This document shows positions 37,185 to 45,982 of a DNA stretch of 64,000 nucleotides, piece after piece (the stretch's first letter is position 1; each line of letters starts with the position of its first letter). The translations under genes were made by a program, and so were the position numbers. Under the pieces are notes generated by a model. It saw nothing but the letters and a program-made list of their open reading frames with translations. It searched no databases and was not told the DNA's origin. Source of the DNA: Caulobacter rhizosphaerae (GTDB lineage Bacteria; Pseudomonadota; Alphaproteobacteria; Caulobacterales; Caulobacteraceae); contig NZ_CP048815.1 in NCBI RefSeq assembly GCF_010977555.1, forward strand, positions 124,001 to 188,000, in the 5' to 3' direction.

Positions 37185-39529
37185 ATGGCGCGCAGATTGG
37201 CCGGGCTGGCCGGCAGGTGACGTTCGCCAAACAGGGTCAGCAGGGTGGCGTCCTTGTTCTGGCGGTAGAGGGCATTGAACATCGCCTGCCCCTGGGCCAG
37301 GGCGACATAGTCCTGGTCGCCGTGAATCAGCATGATCGGCGTGGTGACCCTGTCGGCCTGGAACAGCGGGCTGTTGCGTCGGTAGCGCTCGGGGTCTCGC
37401 CACGGCGGACCTTTCAGGCCGCCCTGACCGGTCTCGTTGAAGCCCATCTGGTTGGGCGTCGGGCCGCCGCCGTCCGACGCGGTGAGCATATACGGATCCG
37501 TCGAGGCCCAGTTGGCCACGAAATCGGACGGCGCGGCCTGGGCGATAATCGCTTTGAACCGGTGGGTGTGGGTCGCGGTGACCAGCGCCGCATAGCCGCC
37601 AAAGCTGTGTCCCCACAGCGCCAGCCGGTCAGGATCGGCCAAGCCCTGGGCGAGGACCGCGTCGACGACGGCCAGGATCTCGTCGGCCAGGCCTTCGCCC
37701 GGTTCGCCGCGGCTGCGATCGCGTGGCAAGGCCGGAACCAGCACGGCGTAGCCCTGGGCGGCGAGCAGGGGCGCACTGGGGGTCAGGTTATTGGTTCTCA
37801 GCGTGAACCGATAGGGAAAGGTCTGCGGCGCCGAACCCGGATAGGGCACCACGATCAGGGGCGGCTTTTGGCCAGGACGCCAGGCTGGCGGCAGAAGCAC
37901 CCAGCTCTTGAGCATCTGGCCGTTGGCCGCGCGGCTTTCGATAACGCGCACCACGCCCTGGTCGAGCTTGGCCAGGTCGGCGTTGACCGTGATCAGGGCT
38001 CGTTGCCGGCCCTGCTCGACGATGCCGATCGTCGCCACACCGCTGGGCGCGCGGGACTCGAAGACCGCACCCAGGCGGGTGACCGCAAGGGGTTTAGCAT
38101 CCGGTGGAAGCCTGACGAGGTGGCCGGCCAGATCTCCGATCCCAGAGTCAGTGAGCAGCCACGGGCTCTTGGCGCGCAAGACCGCCGACCTTTGTCGAAT
38201 TCCGGCGGCGACGGCGGAGGGGCGCAGCCAGGCCGAGGCCCTCAGGTCGGTCTGCGTGGCCCTGCCGCTGACGCCGATCCGCCAGACCCGCCCCTGCGCG
38301 AGGGCCAGCATCGCGGCGTGACCAACGATCGCGATGCTGTCGGGGCGGCTGGGCAAGGCGCTGGTGAGGTTGATCGGCTTGTCCCGCCCCACGTCATACC
38401 AGTCGCCGCGCGAAGCTCCGGCCACCTTGCCGAGCGCGATGGGGCGTGGTCCCAGCCAGTCGGCGCGCACCCGCGCGACACCTTCGGACCCGTAGTCGAA
38501 ATCGGGGATCAACGCCGCGCCGACCTTCTGAACCGCCTCACGCGACGGATCGATCACCGTCAAGGCGCCGGTCGCCTCGGGCTTGTTCACCGGGTGCTGG
38601 AAGACCAGCAGCCGGTCCGCGCCGGGCGCCCAGACCAAGGGCTCGATGAGCGTCGTGCACCGGGGACAGGGGGTTTGGACGGCGCCGGTCCGCAGGTCCA
38701 CGATCGTTAGCGCGCGACGGCGGCTGGGCGCCATCATCCGCACGGCCGGGACATCGGCGAGACCGACGCGCTCGGCCTCGCCCAGCACGGCGAGGTATCG
38801 CCGGCTAGGGGAAAGCTCCAGGTCGAAGAAGCCGCCGGTCGCCAGCACCGTCTGCGTCCCAGTGGCGAGGTCGAACCGCAGGAGGCGCCGGTCCTGGCGC
38901 GGCTCTGGAAGCCGGGCCCGGCCGCTGCCCATGACGCTGGCGCTGGCGATCCGTCCCTCCGCCTGCCGGGCCCAGAGCGCCGGGAGGCGCTCGCGGTTTT
39001 GCGAATTGAGCTTCTGGTCCACCGGAAGCTCGCCCGGTTCGAGCGCGATCGCCACGAACGCAGTTTCCGACACCCACTGCAGGCTGCGGCCATAGGCGGG
39101 TTGGTCGACGCCGAACGGTAGCCAGCGCACCGCGCCGCTCTCCAGGTCGGCGATCCCCGCATCCCAGCGTCCGGCCTTCCAGCGCGAGACGACGATTTGC
39201 CGCCCGCTGGGCGAGAACGGGCCGGCCCTATAGCCGGCGCCAGGTTCGGCGGCGAACAATGGACGGGCGCTTTCCCCCGTCGCCAGGTCGGCGACCATCA
39301 GGCGGCCGATCCGCGCGTCGGGCGTGTCGAAATCAAACCGCGCAGCCTGATCAAACGGCGCCTGGGTCTCGATCACCAGGCGCCGGCCATCGGGAGACAG
39401 GGCGGTAGACCCCAAGTCCTCGAGCTTGAGGAGACGATCCAGGCTCAGGGGTTCAGATTGCGCCGCGGTCGCGGCGAGGATCAGCCAGGCCGCCGCGAGG
39501 CGACCCAGCCGTTTTGCTGTAATGATCAT
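37097..39529 (-). CDS. Lasso-peptide isopeptidase (Atxe2-type, S9/prolyl-oligopeptidase family)
   Basis: 810 residues with a signal-like N-terminus (ITAKRLGRLAAAWLILAATAAQS), so periplasmic. A beta-propeller-like N-domain (~30-540) precedes an alpha/beta-hydrolase domain with Ser642 in LWGHSFGG, Asp740 in HGDQDYV and His771 in FGERHLP. Atxe2 homologues hydrolyse the macrolactam of the lasso peptide, turning the threaded form linear. Its presence in an operon with receptor, FecR and FecI, facing A-B-C, matches caulobacterial lasso loci. Its 3' end overlaps C by 88 bp. Specificity for these two cores is inferred. Confidence 0.92.
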   Translation of the reverse strand: MIITAKRLGRLAAAWLILAATAAQSEPLSLDRLLKLEDLGSTALSPDGRRLVIETQAPFDQAARFDFDTPDARIGRLMVADLATGESARPLFAAEPGAGYRAGPFSPSGRQIVVSRWKAGRWDAGIADLESGAVRWLPFGVDQPAYGRSLQWVSETAFVAIALEPGELPVDQKLNSQNRERLPALWARQAEGRIASASVMGSGRARLPEPRQDRRLLRFDLATGTQTVLATGGFFDLELSPSRRYLAVLGEAERVGLADVPAVRMMAPSRRRALTIVDLRTGAVQTPCPRCTTLIEPLVWAPGADRLLVFQHPVNKPEATGALTVIDPSREAVQKVGAALIPDFDYGSEGVARVRADWLGPRPIALGKVAGASRGDWYDVGRDKPINLTSALPSRPDSIAIVGHAAMLALAQGRVWRIGVSGRATQTDLRASAWLRPSAVAAGIRQRSAVLRAKSPWLLTDSGIGDLAGHLVRLPPDAKPLAVTRLGAVFESRAPSGVATIGIVEQGRQRALITVNADLAKLDQGVVRVIESRAANGQMLKSWVLLPPAWRPGQKPPLIVVPYPGSAPQTFPYRFTLRTNNLTPSAPLLAAQGYAVLVPALPRDRSRGEPGEGLADEILAVVDAVLAQGLADPDRLALWGHSFGGYAALVTATHTHRFKAIIAQAAPSDFVANWASTDPYMLTASDGGGPTPNQMGFNETGQGGLKGPPWRDPERYRRNSPLFQADRVTTPIMLIHGDQDYVALAQGQAMFNALYRQNKDATLLTLFGERHLPASPANLRAIYAEVLPWLADRLEAPSTPAAAEGDRPSQ

Positions 39530-39543
39530 GATGAGGCCCCGAC

Positions 39544-42500
39544 CTACCAGCGCTTGGTCAGCTGGAGGGAGACGAAGCGGCCAAGCGGATCGGCGTTGGC
39601 CGTGTCGTAGCCGACGCCCTGGGGATCGTCATAGAACGGCGGGTCCGCGGCGAACAGGTTCTGCACCGAGAAGGCGGCGGCCAGTCCCTTGCTCCAGCCC
39701 GCCCCTTGGGCGCGCCAGGCGACTTGAGCATCGATCGTCGTCCAGCTGTCGACGGACGCGCCCAGGGTCGTCTTGTAGTCGTCGACATAGTTGAGGCCGC
39801 CGGTCATCGACCACGCCTGGCGGGTCCAGGTCGCGCCGAGCCTGGCGCGCAGGTCGACCGGCTGACGGGCCTGGTCGAGCAGCGACAGCCAGCTCGAACG
39901 GGGCGTCACCTTGCGCTTGTAGTCGAGCAGGTAGCTGGCGTTGCCGGTGAGATCGAGCTTGCCCCCGGCCAAGAGCAGACCATAGCGCGCCGTCAGGTCT
40001 ACGCCGCGCACGTGCAGGCCGCCGGTATTGACGTAGCGGCCGTCGACGATCGCGGTGTAGGCGGTGGTCGGATAGAGTCCGGCGCTGGTCGTGCCGGCCA
40101 GCAGCGCGGCGACCTTGGCTTGGTCGGCCGGATTGTTGACGTCGAGCGGCTGGACGAAGGGCGCATAGGCCGGATTGCCCAGCACGTTGGTGAGGTTCTC
40201 GTAGACGGGCGTTCCGATCTGGCCCTTGAAGCGCGTGTCGAACCAGGTCGCCGACAGTCTCAGGCCCGGAAGGCTTCGGCTGCTGTAATCCACGCCCGCG
40301 GTCCAGGACGTGGCGCGCTCGGGCTGCAGGTCGGGGTTGCCGCCGTAGCGTATGAACACGAGCTTGCTGGCGGCCCCTTGGGCCAGAAAGGTCGGCCCGC
40401 CGTCCTGGGGTTGGAACACCTCCGGCAGGGAGGGCGCGCGGAAGGAAGTCCCATAGCTGGCGCGGACGTTCACCGCCTCGACCGGCGACCACACCACCCC
40501 GATCTTCGGGTTCCGCGTCGTGCCGACATCATCATAGTGCTCTATGCGTCCCGCCAGCGACAGCTCCAGGCGCTGCATGCCGGAACGGGCGTTCTCGGGT
40601 CCGACCAGCGGCGCGCGCAGTTCGGCGAAGCCGGCCAGGATCTTGCGGTCGAAGGGCCCAGTTAGGGTGGTGGTCGGGGCGGCCCGCGAGGTCATGGCGA
40701 TCGTGCGGGTGTCGAAGTGCTCCTGGCGGTACTGGCCGCCGACCGCCAGCTTCACGGGACCGCCCGGCAGGGTCAGCAGCGTGCCGTCCGCCTGGCCGTT
40801 CAGGGTCTCCACGGTGCTGACATAGCGGGTGCGCAGATAGCCGCCGGCGATGAAGTCGAGCACGGCCTGACTGTTGGCGGCGCCATCACCGTAGGGGTTG
40901 AAATAGCCGTCGCGCGCGGCGCTGTAGGCGGTGGCCGGGTCGTCAGGGATCGAGCCCAAGGCCTCGTTGAGAAAGCGCGTATTGAGGCGGCGCTCGCCGT
41001 CGCGGCGGGTCACGTCCTGGGCATAGGCGCCATAGAGGTTGGCGCGCCAGGTGCGGCCCAGATCGACATCGGCGCCGAGCGACGCGGCCACGCTGGTCGA
41101 ATCGCCGTGCGCCCGCAGAGGGCCCAGCTCGTCGGTGAAGCTGTAGCCGATCACGTTCGAGGCCACGCTGTTGGGCGAAACGAAATAGGGGTTGGCGCGG
41201 GTGACCGTGAAGATGTTCACCGAGCCGGGCAGGGCGAAGGCGAACCTGCGCCGGCTCATCCGGACATCGCCGCTCAGCTCCAGCCGCGGCGCCAGCTGCT
41301 GGCCGAAGGCGGCGTAGACGGCGTTGCGGTCCTGCTCGGGCAGGATGTCGGACCGGGCGCGCTGGTTTTCGAGGTTGACCTGGCCCGCCTGAAAGCTGGC
41401 GGGCGTCAGGCCCACGCCCGATTGACCAGCGGGGATCGCCCAGGTCGGGACATAGCTGCCGGCGACCAGCAACAGGACGTTGCCCGGATGGCTGTAGAAG
41501 AACCGGTGATCGGTCCCGCCGAGCGGCCGCAGGTCCGCATTGGCGGCATAGGGCCGCTCGGCGCTGGCCACGCGGTCGCGCCGCCAGTGCTCGTAGCTGA
41601 CCAAGGCGTGCCCGCTGCTCCAGGTCTTGCCCAGGGTCTGGGCGAACTGCCGCTCGAAGGCGCCGCCGGCCGTCGCGCCGCCCAGGCGAGCGCGCGTCTC
41701 GGCCCCGTCGAAGTCCTTGCGCAGGATGACGTTGACCACCCCGCCGACGGCGTCGGAGCCGTAGAGCGCCGAAGCGCCGTCGAGCAGGACCTCGACCCGG
41801 TCGACCGCGGCCGTGGGCAGGGACGAAACGTCGGCGAAGTCCCCCATCAGGCCCGACCCGGCCATGCGGCGGCCATTGACCAGGACCAGGGTCGCCGAGG
41901 CGCCGAGGCCTCGCAGGTTGACCCCTGTCGAGACCACGGGATTGGCGCCCGAGCCGTCGGTGTTGGCCAGGTTGGTGTCTGCGGAGGCGTTGCCGCCGAA
42001 CGCCTGGGGCAGGTCGGTGAGCATGTCGGCGACCGTGGCGCGGCCCGAACGATCAAGATCATCGCGCGAGACGGTCACCATGGGCGAGGCGCCCTTGGCC
42101 GGCCCCCGGATCAGCGACCCGGTCACGACGATTTCGGAAAGTTGGCTTGGAGCCTCTGCGAGGTCGTCGCCTGTTGCGGAATCCAGGCTCGCAGCCGGGG
42201 TCGCACCCGGCTTGCGGCGCTTGAGCACGAAGGCCTTGTCGCCGCGGCGATGGATGTCGATCGGCGCGTCGGCGACGAGCCGCTCCAGGGCCGTCTCCGG
42301 CGTAAAGCGTCCACGAATTCCATCGCTTCGCCGGCCGGCGACTAACCCGGGTGAATAGACCAACTGACGCCCGCTTTGAGTCGCGAAGGCGATCAGAGCC
42401 GCATCCAGGGAGCCGGGGCGGATGTCGAAGGCGACGGCGGCGGTCGCCTGCTGGGGCGCGGCCAGGACCGGCGTGACAAACACCGGGACGAGGAAGGCGG

Positions 42501-42549
42501 AGGTGGCCAGGCCGATCAGCAATCGGCGGCGGAGGGAAAGTTGCAGCAT
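39544..42549 (-). CDS. TonB-dependent receptor with N-terminal STN signalling domain
   Basis: 1001 residues from the ATG at 42549; a longer frame upstream overlaps fecR. After the signal peptide (LLIGLATSAFLVPVFVTPVLA) comes a secretin/TonB short N-terminal domain 'FDIRPGSLDAALIAFATQSG' (~residues 40-110), used to contact FecR. The plug starts at 'LSEIVVTGSLIRG' with 'VNGRRMAGSG', and the 22-strand-type barrel ends in 'GRFVSLQLTKRW'. It is likely the importer/sensor for the lasso peptides or a ligand they mimic. It is 14 bp upstream of the isopeptidase. Confidence 0.92.
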   Translation of the reverse strand: MLQLSLRRRLLIGLATSAFLVPVFVTPVLAAPQQATAAVAFDIRPGSLDAALIAFATQSGRQLVYSPGLVAGRRSDGIRGRFTPETALERLVADAPIDIHRRGDKAFVLKRRKPGATPAASLDSATGDDLAEAPSQLSEIVVTGSLIRGPAKGASPMVTVSRDDLDRSGRATVADMLTDLPQAFGGNASADTNLANTDGSGANPVVSTGVNLRGLGASATLVLVNGRRMAGSGLMGDFADVSSLPTAAVDRVEVLLDGASALYGSDAVGGVVNVILRKDFDGAETRARLGGATAGGAFERQFAQTLGKTWSSGHALVSYEHWRRDRVASAERPYAANADLRPLGGTDHRFFYSHPGNVLLLVAGSYVPTWAIPAGQSGVGLTPASFQAGQVNLENQRARSDILPEQDRNAVYAAFGQQLAPRLELSGDVRMSRRRFAFALPGSVNIFTVTRANPYFVSPNSVASNVIGYSFTDELGPLRAHGDSTSVAASLGADVDLGRTWRANLYGAYAQDVTRRDGERRLNTRFLNEALGSIPDDPATAYSAARDGYFNPYGDGAANSQAVLDFIAGGYLRTRYVSTVETLNGQADGTLLTLPGGPVKLAVGGQYRQEHFDTRTIAMTSRAAPTTTLTGPFDRKILAGFAELRAPLVGPENARSGMQRLELSLAGRIEHYDDVGTTRNPKIGVVWSPVEAVNVRASYGTSFRAPSLPEVFQPQDGGPTFLAQGAASKLVFIRYGGNPDLQPERATSWTAGVDYSSRSLPGLRLSATWFDTRFKGQIGTPVYENLTNVLGNPAYAPFVQPLDVNNPADQAKVAALLAGTTSAGLYPTTAYTAIVDGRYVNTGGLHVRGVDLTARYGLLLAGGKLDLTGNASYLLDYKRKVTPRSSWLSLLDQARQPVDLRARLGATWTRQAWSMTGGLNYVDDYKTTLGASVDSWTTIDAQVAWRAQGAGWSKGLAAAFSVQNLFAADPPFYDDPQGVGYDTANADPLGRFVSLQLTKRW

Positions 42550-42673
42550 GAAAGGGGTCCCCTTGGACGCTGCTGCGGCGTCCGTCGTGGGACGGATCTT
42601 CTGTGCACGGCGCAGGGCGTCGGGGCATTGACGCGCTAGGACGACCTCTTCCCTGGCGGGCCGGCGAAAAAAC

Positions 42674-43672
42674 CTACGGGCTCGCGTCACCGTCTCCTGC
42701 GCGAGTCAGGCGGATCGCCCCGTTCTTGCTGTCCCGCACGACCGCCAGATCGTGCAGATCGGCTACGGCGCCGATGAAGGTGTCGGTGTCGCCTACAGCG
42801 AAGACGCCGGTGATCAGCGCCTCGCCCACGGCGCCATCGGCGATCTCGATCTTGCGCCGTTCGTAGCGATTGAACTCGGCGACCGCCTCGCGTAGCGGCA
42901 CGGCGCGAAAGATCAGCCGGCCCGACGTCCAACTGGTGGCCGCATCGACGTCGACGCGGCTGGGCGCGCCCGAGGGCGCCCGGGTGGCGATGCGCTGGCC
43001 CGGCGCCAGGCGCCAGACATGGCCGGGGGCGCCGCCGGCCCCGTCGCGAACCTCCACTGCGCCGCGGACCAAGGTGATGATCGCGCCGCCGCGATCACGG
43101 CGAACGTCAAAGCGCGTGCCCAGGGCCGTGACCGAGGTGGGGCCCGCTGTCACGACGAACGGGCGGACCGCGTCATGGGCGACGTCGAACAGGGCCTGAC
43201 CTTGGTCCAGCCGAAGGTCGCGCCGGGCGCGGCCCAGCCGCACCGACACTTGGCTGTCGGTGTCGAGCACCACGGTGGAGCCGTCGGCCAAGGTGATCGT
43301 GCGCTGCTCGCCCACCCCCGTGGAATAGGTTCTGGGAGCCCAGAGGGCGTAGCCGCCGCCGAACGCCGCCAGCAGGACGACGGCGAAGGCTAGTCCATAG
43401 GCTAGACGTCGTGCTTTTGGCGCAGCCGCCGGCCCAGGCGTTCGGGCCAGGGCGCCGCTGATGGCGGCCTTGATGTCGGGATCGTCTTGCAGCGCGGCGC
43501 TTCGCCGCCAGAAGGCGTCGACCTCGTCGTAGGCTTCCTTGTGACCAGGCGCCTTGCGCCAGATCCGGAATGCTTCCATGTCGGCATGGGGAACGTCGCG
43601 CTTGTTCAATCGGGCGAACCAGTCGGCGGCCTGCGCCTTGGCCTCCTCCGATGGGACAGTCGAAAGGCTCAT
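42674..43672 (-). CDS. FecR-type anti-sigma factor / signal transducer
   Basis: 332 residues from the ATG at 43672 overlapping the sigma-factor stop (ATGA). A short cytoplasmic N-domain (DUF4880-like, 'AADWFARLNKRDVPHADMEAFRIW') is followed by a membrane helix (LAYGLAFAVVLLAAFGGGYALW, ~95-116). The periplasmic FecR domain has 'GEQRTITLADGSTVVLDTDSQVSV', 'ALFDVAHDAVRPFVV' and 'ALGTRFDVRRD'. It passes the receptor signal to the adjacent ECF sigma factor. Confidence 0.92.
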   Translation of the reverse strand: MSLSTVPSEEAKAQAADWFARLNKRDVPHADMEAFRIWRKAPGHKEAYDEVDAFWRRSAALQDDPDIKAAISGALARTPGPAAAPKARRLAYGLAFAVVLLAAFGGGYALWAPRTYSTGVGEQRTITLADGSTVVLDTDSQVSVRLGRARRDLRLDQGQALFDVAHDAVRPFVVTAGPTSVTALGTRFDVRRDRGGAIITLVRGAVEVRDGAGGAPGHVWRLAPGQRIATRAPSGAPSRVDVDAATSWTSGRLIFRAVPLREAVAEFNRYERRKIEIADGAVGEALITGVFAVGDTDTFIGAVADLHDLAVVRDSKNGAIRLTRAGDGDASP

Positions 43673-44211
43673 CTGTCGCTTCTTCCGCCCAGTTCTGACC
43701 GCGCCGTCATGCAATGGGCGATCGCCTTGCCCAGCCGCCATTCTACGCTTTTCACTGATAAACCGCAGCGTGTGGCGATCTCTTCATATGTCAAACCTTG
43801 GAAGCGGCTCAAGACGAAGACGTCCCGATAAGCCTCGGGGATCGACAGGATCAATTCCTTGACGAGCAGTTCGTCACCCGGGAGCGCCATGGAAGGATCC
43901 TGCGAAGGGCCGTCCTGGAAGCTGCGGACGTGGCGGCCGCGGACGGCGCGCCGACGGATCAGATCCTTGGCCAGATTTGACGCCACGCGCATCAACAGCG
44001 CCTGCGGCCGACGGATGTGGTCAGGGTCGTGCGGCGCCAGGCGGACATAGGTCTCCTGGACGACGTCCTCGGCGTCGGCCTCGATCCCGCGGCCGAAGCG
44101 CTTTCTCAGCATGGCGGCCAGCCAGGGCGCATACAGCCTGTAGAGCTGGTCCAGGTCGCGGCGCTCGCCCCAATCAGGCTGGGTCGCCACGCGCGGAAGG
44201 GTCGGGTCCAT
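43669..44211 (-). CDS. ECF sigma factor (FecI type)
   Basis: 180 residues. Region 2 spans 'LDQLYRLYAPWLAAMLRKRF' with 'EADAEDVVQETYVRLA', then 'ALLMRVASNLAKDLIRRRAVR'. Region 4 is 'ILSIPEAYRDVFVLSRFQGLTYEEIATRCGLSVKSVEWRLGKAIAHC'. It is first gene of the sigma-FecR-receptor-isopeptidase operon and probably drives that operon when the receptor is occupied. Confidence 0.93.
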   Translation of the reverse strand: MDPTLPRVATQPDWGERRDLDQLYRLYAPWLAAMLRKRFGRGIEADAEDVVQETYVRLAPHDPDHIRRPQALLMRVASNLAKDLIRRRAVRGRHVRSFQDGPSQDPSMALPGDELLVKELILSIPEAYRDVFVLSRFQGLTYEEIATRCGLSVKSVEWRLGKAIAHCMTARSELGGRSDR

Positions 44212-44930
44212 CGCCTACTCCGTCGCTTAGACGAGGCTTTGGAAACCCAGGGACGAACAAGGGCGCGCAGCCGCTCGTCGCGGACGCGATCGCACGCCCG
44301 CCAAGGGGCGCGCACGACGGGTCGCATCGCGGCGCGTCGTTATGGCTCTTAGACATCGCACGGGGTTTCCACGCCCCACCGCCGTCCAGGGACGGCGGCT
44401 CTCGAATCCTGAATCAATCGAGGCGTCAGCGCAAGTCGTAGACCGCCGGTAGGCGAGAAGGGGGCGGGCGTTGGAACCTCGTGCGTTCGCTAAAGGCCCG
44501 TCGATTTCAGAATCCGACCGCCGCCGATTACCCCCGGCTCTTGGTCGGCCCCTATGAGACGGCGCCCGCCACGGTAAACTGAAGGAGGCGATCGCGACGC
44601 GCAATCTAGATTGGCGCGATGGGGCGAACGCCGGATAGAGAGACTAAAGCGCATTCGCGAGCACACACGCCCTAAGGGTGCGTCAGCCGAGCATTCTTAT
44701 GGACGTTCCTCCGGGGAGACCTCCGGCCAAGGTTGGCGCCTCGCAACCCAGCTTCTCAGCCGCTCTCCGGGTGCACAACCTTTATAGCTTCGACACTTAA
44801 GATCCCAACGGGTCCGGCCGTCCTGATGACTTGCTTCGACGCCCTCCAAGCGACGGCCGACGACAGCTGTCTTGAGCTCCACATGAAATAACGCTATTTT
44901 GCGTCAATTGATGAGTTGAGCAAAAGCGCC
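44212..44930. other. Intergenic region, ~720 bp, accessory-like
   Basis: Holds the sigma-factor promoter on its left. A hairpin CCGCCGTC-CAGG-GACGGCGG sits at 44379-44398, next to two GAATC (CcrM-type GANTC) sites at 44402-44415. A 61-codon minus-strand frame (44697-44882) is open but shows no family or clear ribosome site; not called. The inverted repeat ACGC-N6-GCGT at 44891-44904 is a possible operator of the next TA module. Confidence 0.5.
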
Positions 44931-45281
44931 ATGGCCCTGCACGCATACGCCGAGGGCGGCTTTTTTGCCCCGCGCAAGATCGCCAACGCCTTCCACACCA
45001 CGAGCGAGGAAGTCGCGCGCACGGCGGGCCTTGGCCGCGACGCGGTTCAGCGCAAGGAGCGGGTGCGGTCCGATCGGACGCAACGCCGGCTTCGCGAAAT
45101 GGTCGAGGTCATCAACAAGGTTGAGCCGCGCTTTGGCTCGGCCCTGATCGCCTATGCCTGGTACCGCTCCGAACCGCTGGCGGGCTTCTCGGGGCAGACA
45201 GCCATGCAACTTGTCAGGGAGGGGCGTGGCGACGAGGTTCTCGACTATGTTGATGCGGTGGATGCCGGCGTCTACGCCTAG
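44931..45281 (+). CDS. Antitoxin, Xre/MbcA/ParS toxin-binding-domain (DUF2384) type
   Basis: 116 residues from the ATG at 44931 (a TTG at 44916 would add five). The N-terminus 'FFAPRKIANAFHTTSEEVARTAGLGRDAVQRKERV' is the Xre-like HTH of this class; the C-terminal 'EVINKVEPRFGSALIAYAWYRSEPLAGFSGQTAMQLVREGR' is the toxin-binding DUF2384 domain. It pairs with the RES toxin, six bases downstream. It likely represses its own promoter. Confidence 0.9.
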   Translation: MALHAYAEGGFFAPRKIANAFHTTSEEVARTAGLGRDAVQRKERVRSDRTQRRLREMVEVINKVEPRFGSALIAYAWYRSEPLAGFSGQTAMQLVREGRGDEVLDYVDAVDAGVYA

Positions 45282-45287
45282 ACCGCC

Positions 45288-45785
45288 ATGCGATATTCCG
45301 GTCCGCTCTATCGCGCGCTCAATCCCGTCTATGCGCGTGAGCCGATGTCGGGGCGCGGCGCCGAACTCTACGGCGGCCGGTTCAACGCCAAGGGGACGCC
45401 GGCGCTTTATGGGGCGCTGGAGGTGATGACGGCCGTTCGCGAGGCCAATCAGGTCGGCGCGCTGCAGCCCACGACCTTGGTTTGCTATGTCGCCGACATT
45501 GAAAGGGTCTTCGACACCGGTGACGCGGCCGCGCTGGCGCAGCAAGGCGTCGATGCGGCGACGCTGGCCCACACCGGCTGGCGCGATGAAATGCGATCCG
45601 CAGGCCTTTCGTGCACGCAAGCCTTCAGTCAGCGCCTAATCGCCCAAGGGTTCCAGGGGCTGTTGGTCCGCAGTTTCGCGCCGGGGTCGGGTCCGGACGA
45701 TCTGAACTTGGTGCTCTGGACTTGGGGCGCGGCCCCACCGAGCCGTCTGACGCTGGTCGACGACGAAGATCGCCTGTCTCGCTAG
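45288..45785 (+). CDS. RES-domain toxin (NAD+-degrading family)
   Basis: 165 residues. The RES residues are visible: Arg in 'YGGRFNAKGTPALYGALEVMTAVRE' with Tyr and Glu following, and Ser in 'GFQGLLVRSFAPG'. Members break down NAD+ by phosphorolysis or hydrolysis, halting growth. It sits 6 bp behind the DUF2384 antitoxin, the standard order. The reading frame looks intact, so the module may be active. Confidence 0.9.
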   Translation: MRYSGPLYRALNPVYAREPMSGRGAELYGGRFNAKGTPALYGALEVMTAVREANQVGALQPTTLVCYVADIERVFDTGDAAALAQQGVDAATLAHTGWRDEMRSAGLSCTQAFSQRLIAQGFQGLLVRSFAPGSGPDDLNLVLWTWGAAPPSRLTLVDDEDRLSR

Positions 45786-45982
45786 CGGCCGCCTACGCAG
45801 CAGGCGTGTCGATGGGCTGATCCTGGGGACGCTGCAGGCTGATCCGGGTTTTGGGGCGCGCTTGCGCCGCGCCTCCGCCCGCCCCGCCCCGCCCCGCCGA
45901 TCGCCGCGGCGAGGCTAGGGCCGGGCGACGGCTGGCGGCGGCGCTTGCCAAGCAAAGCCCCGCTGGGTTCCGCGCAGGCCGG

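Noticed and set aside
40717..42345. 542-codon plus-strand frame inside the TonB-receptor gene
   Set aside because: Antisense shadow of a receptor whose motifs are complete.
44697..44882. 61-codon minus frame with MELKTAVVGRRLEGVEASHQ start
   Set aside because: No family, no ribosome site, atypical composition.
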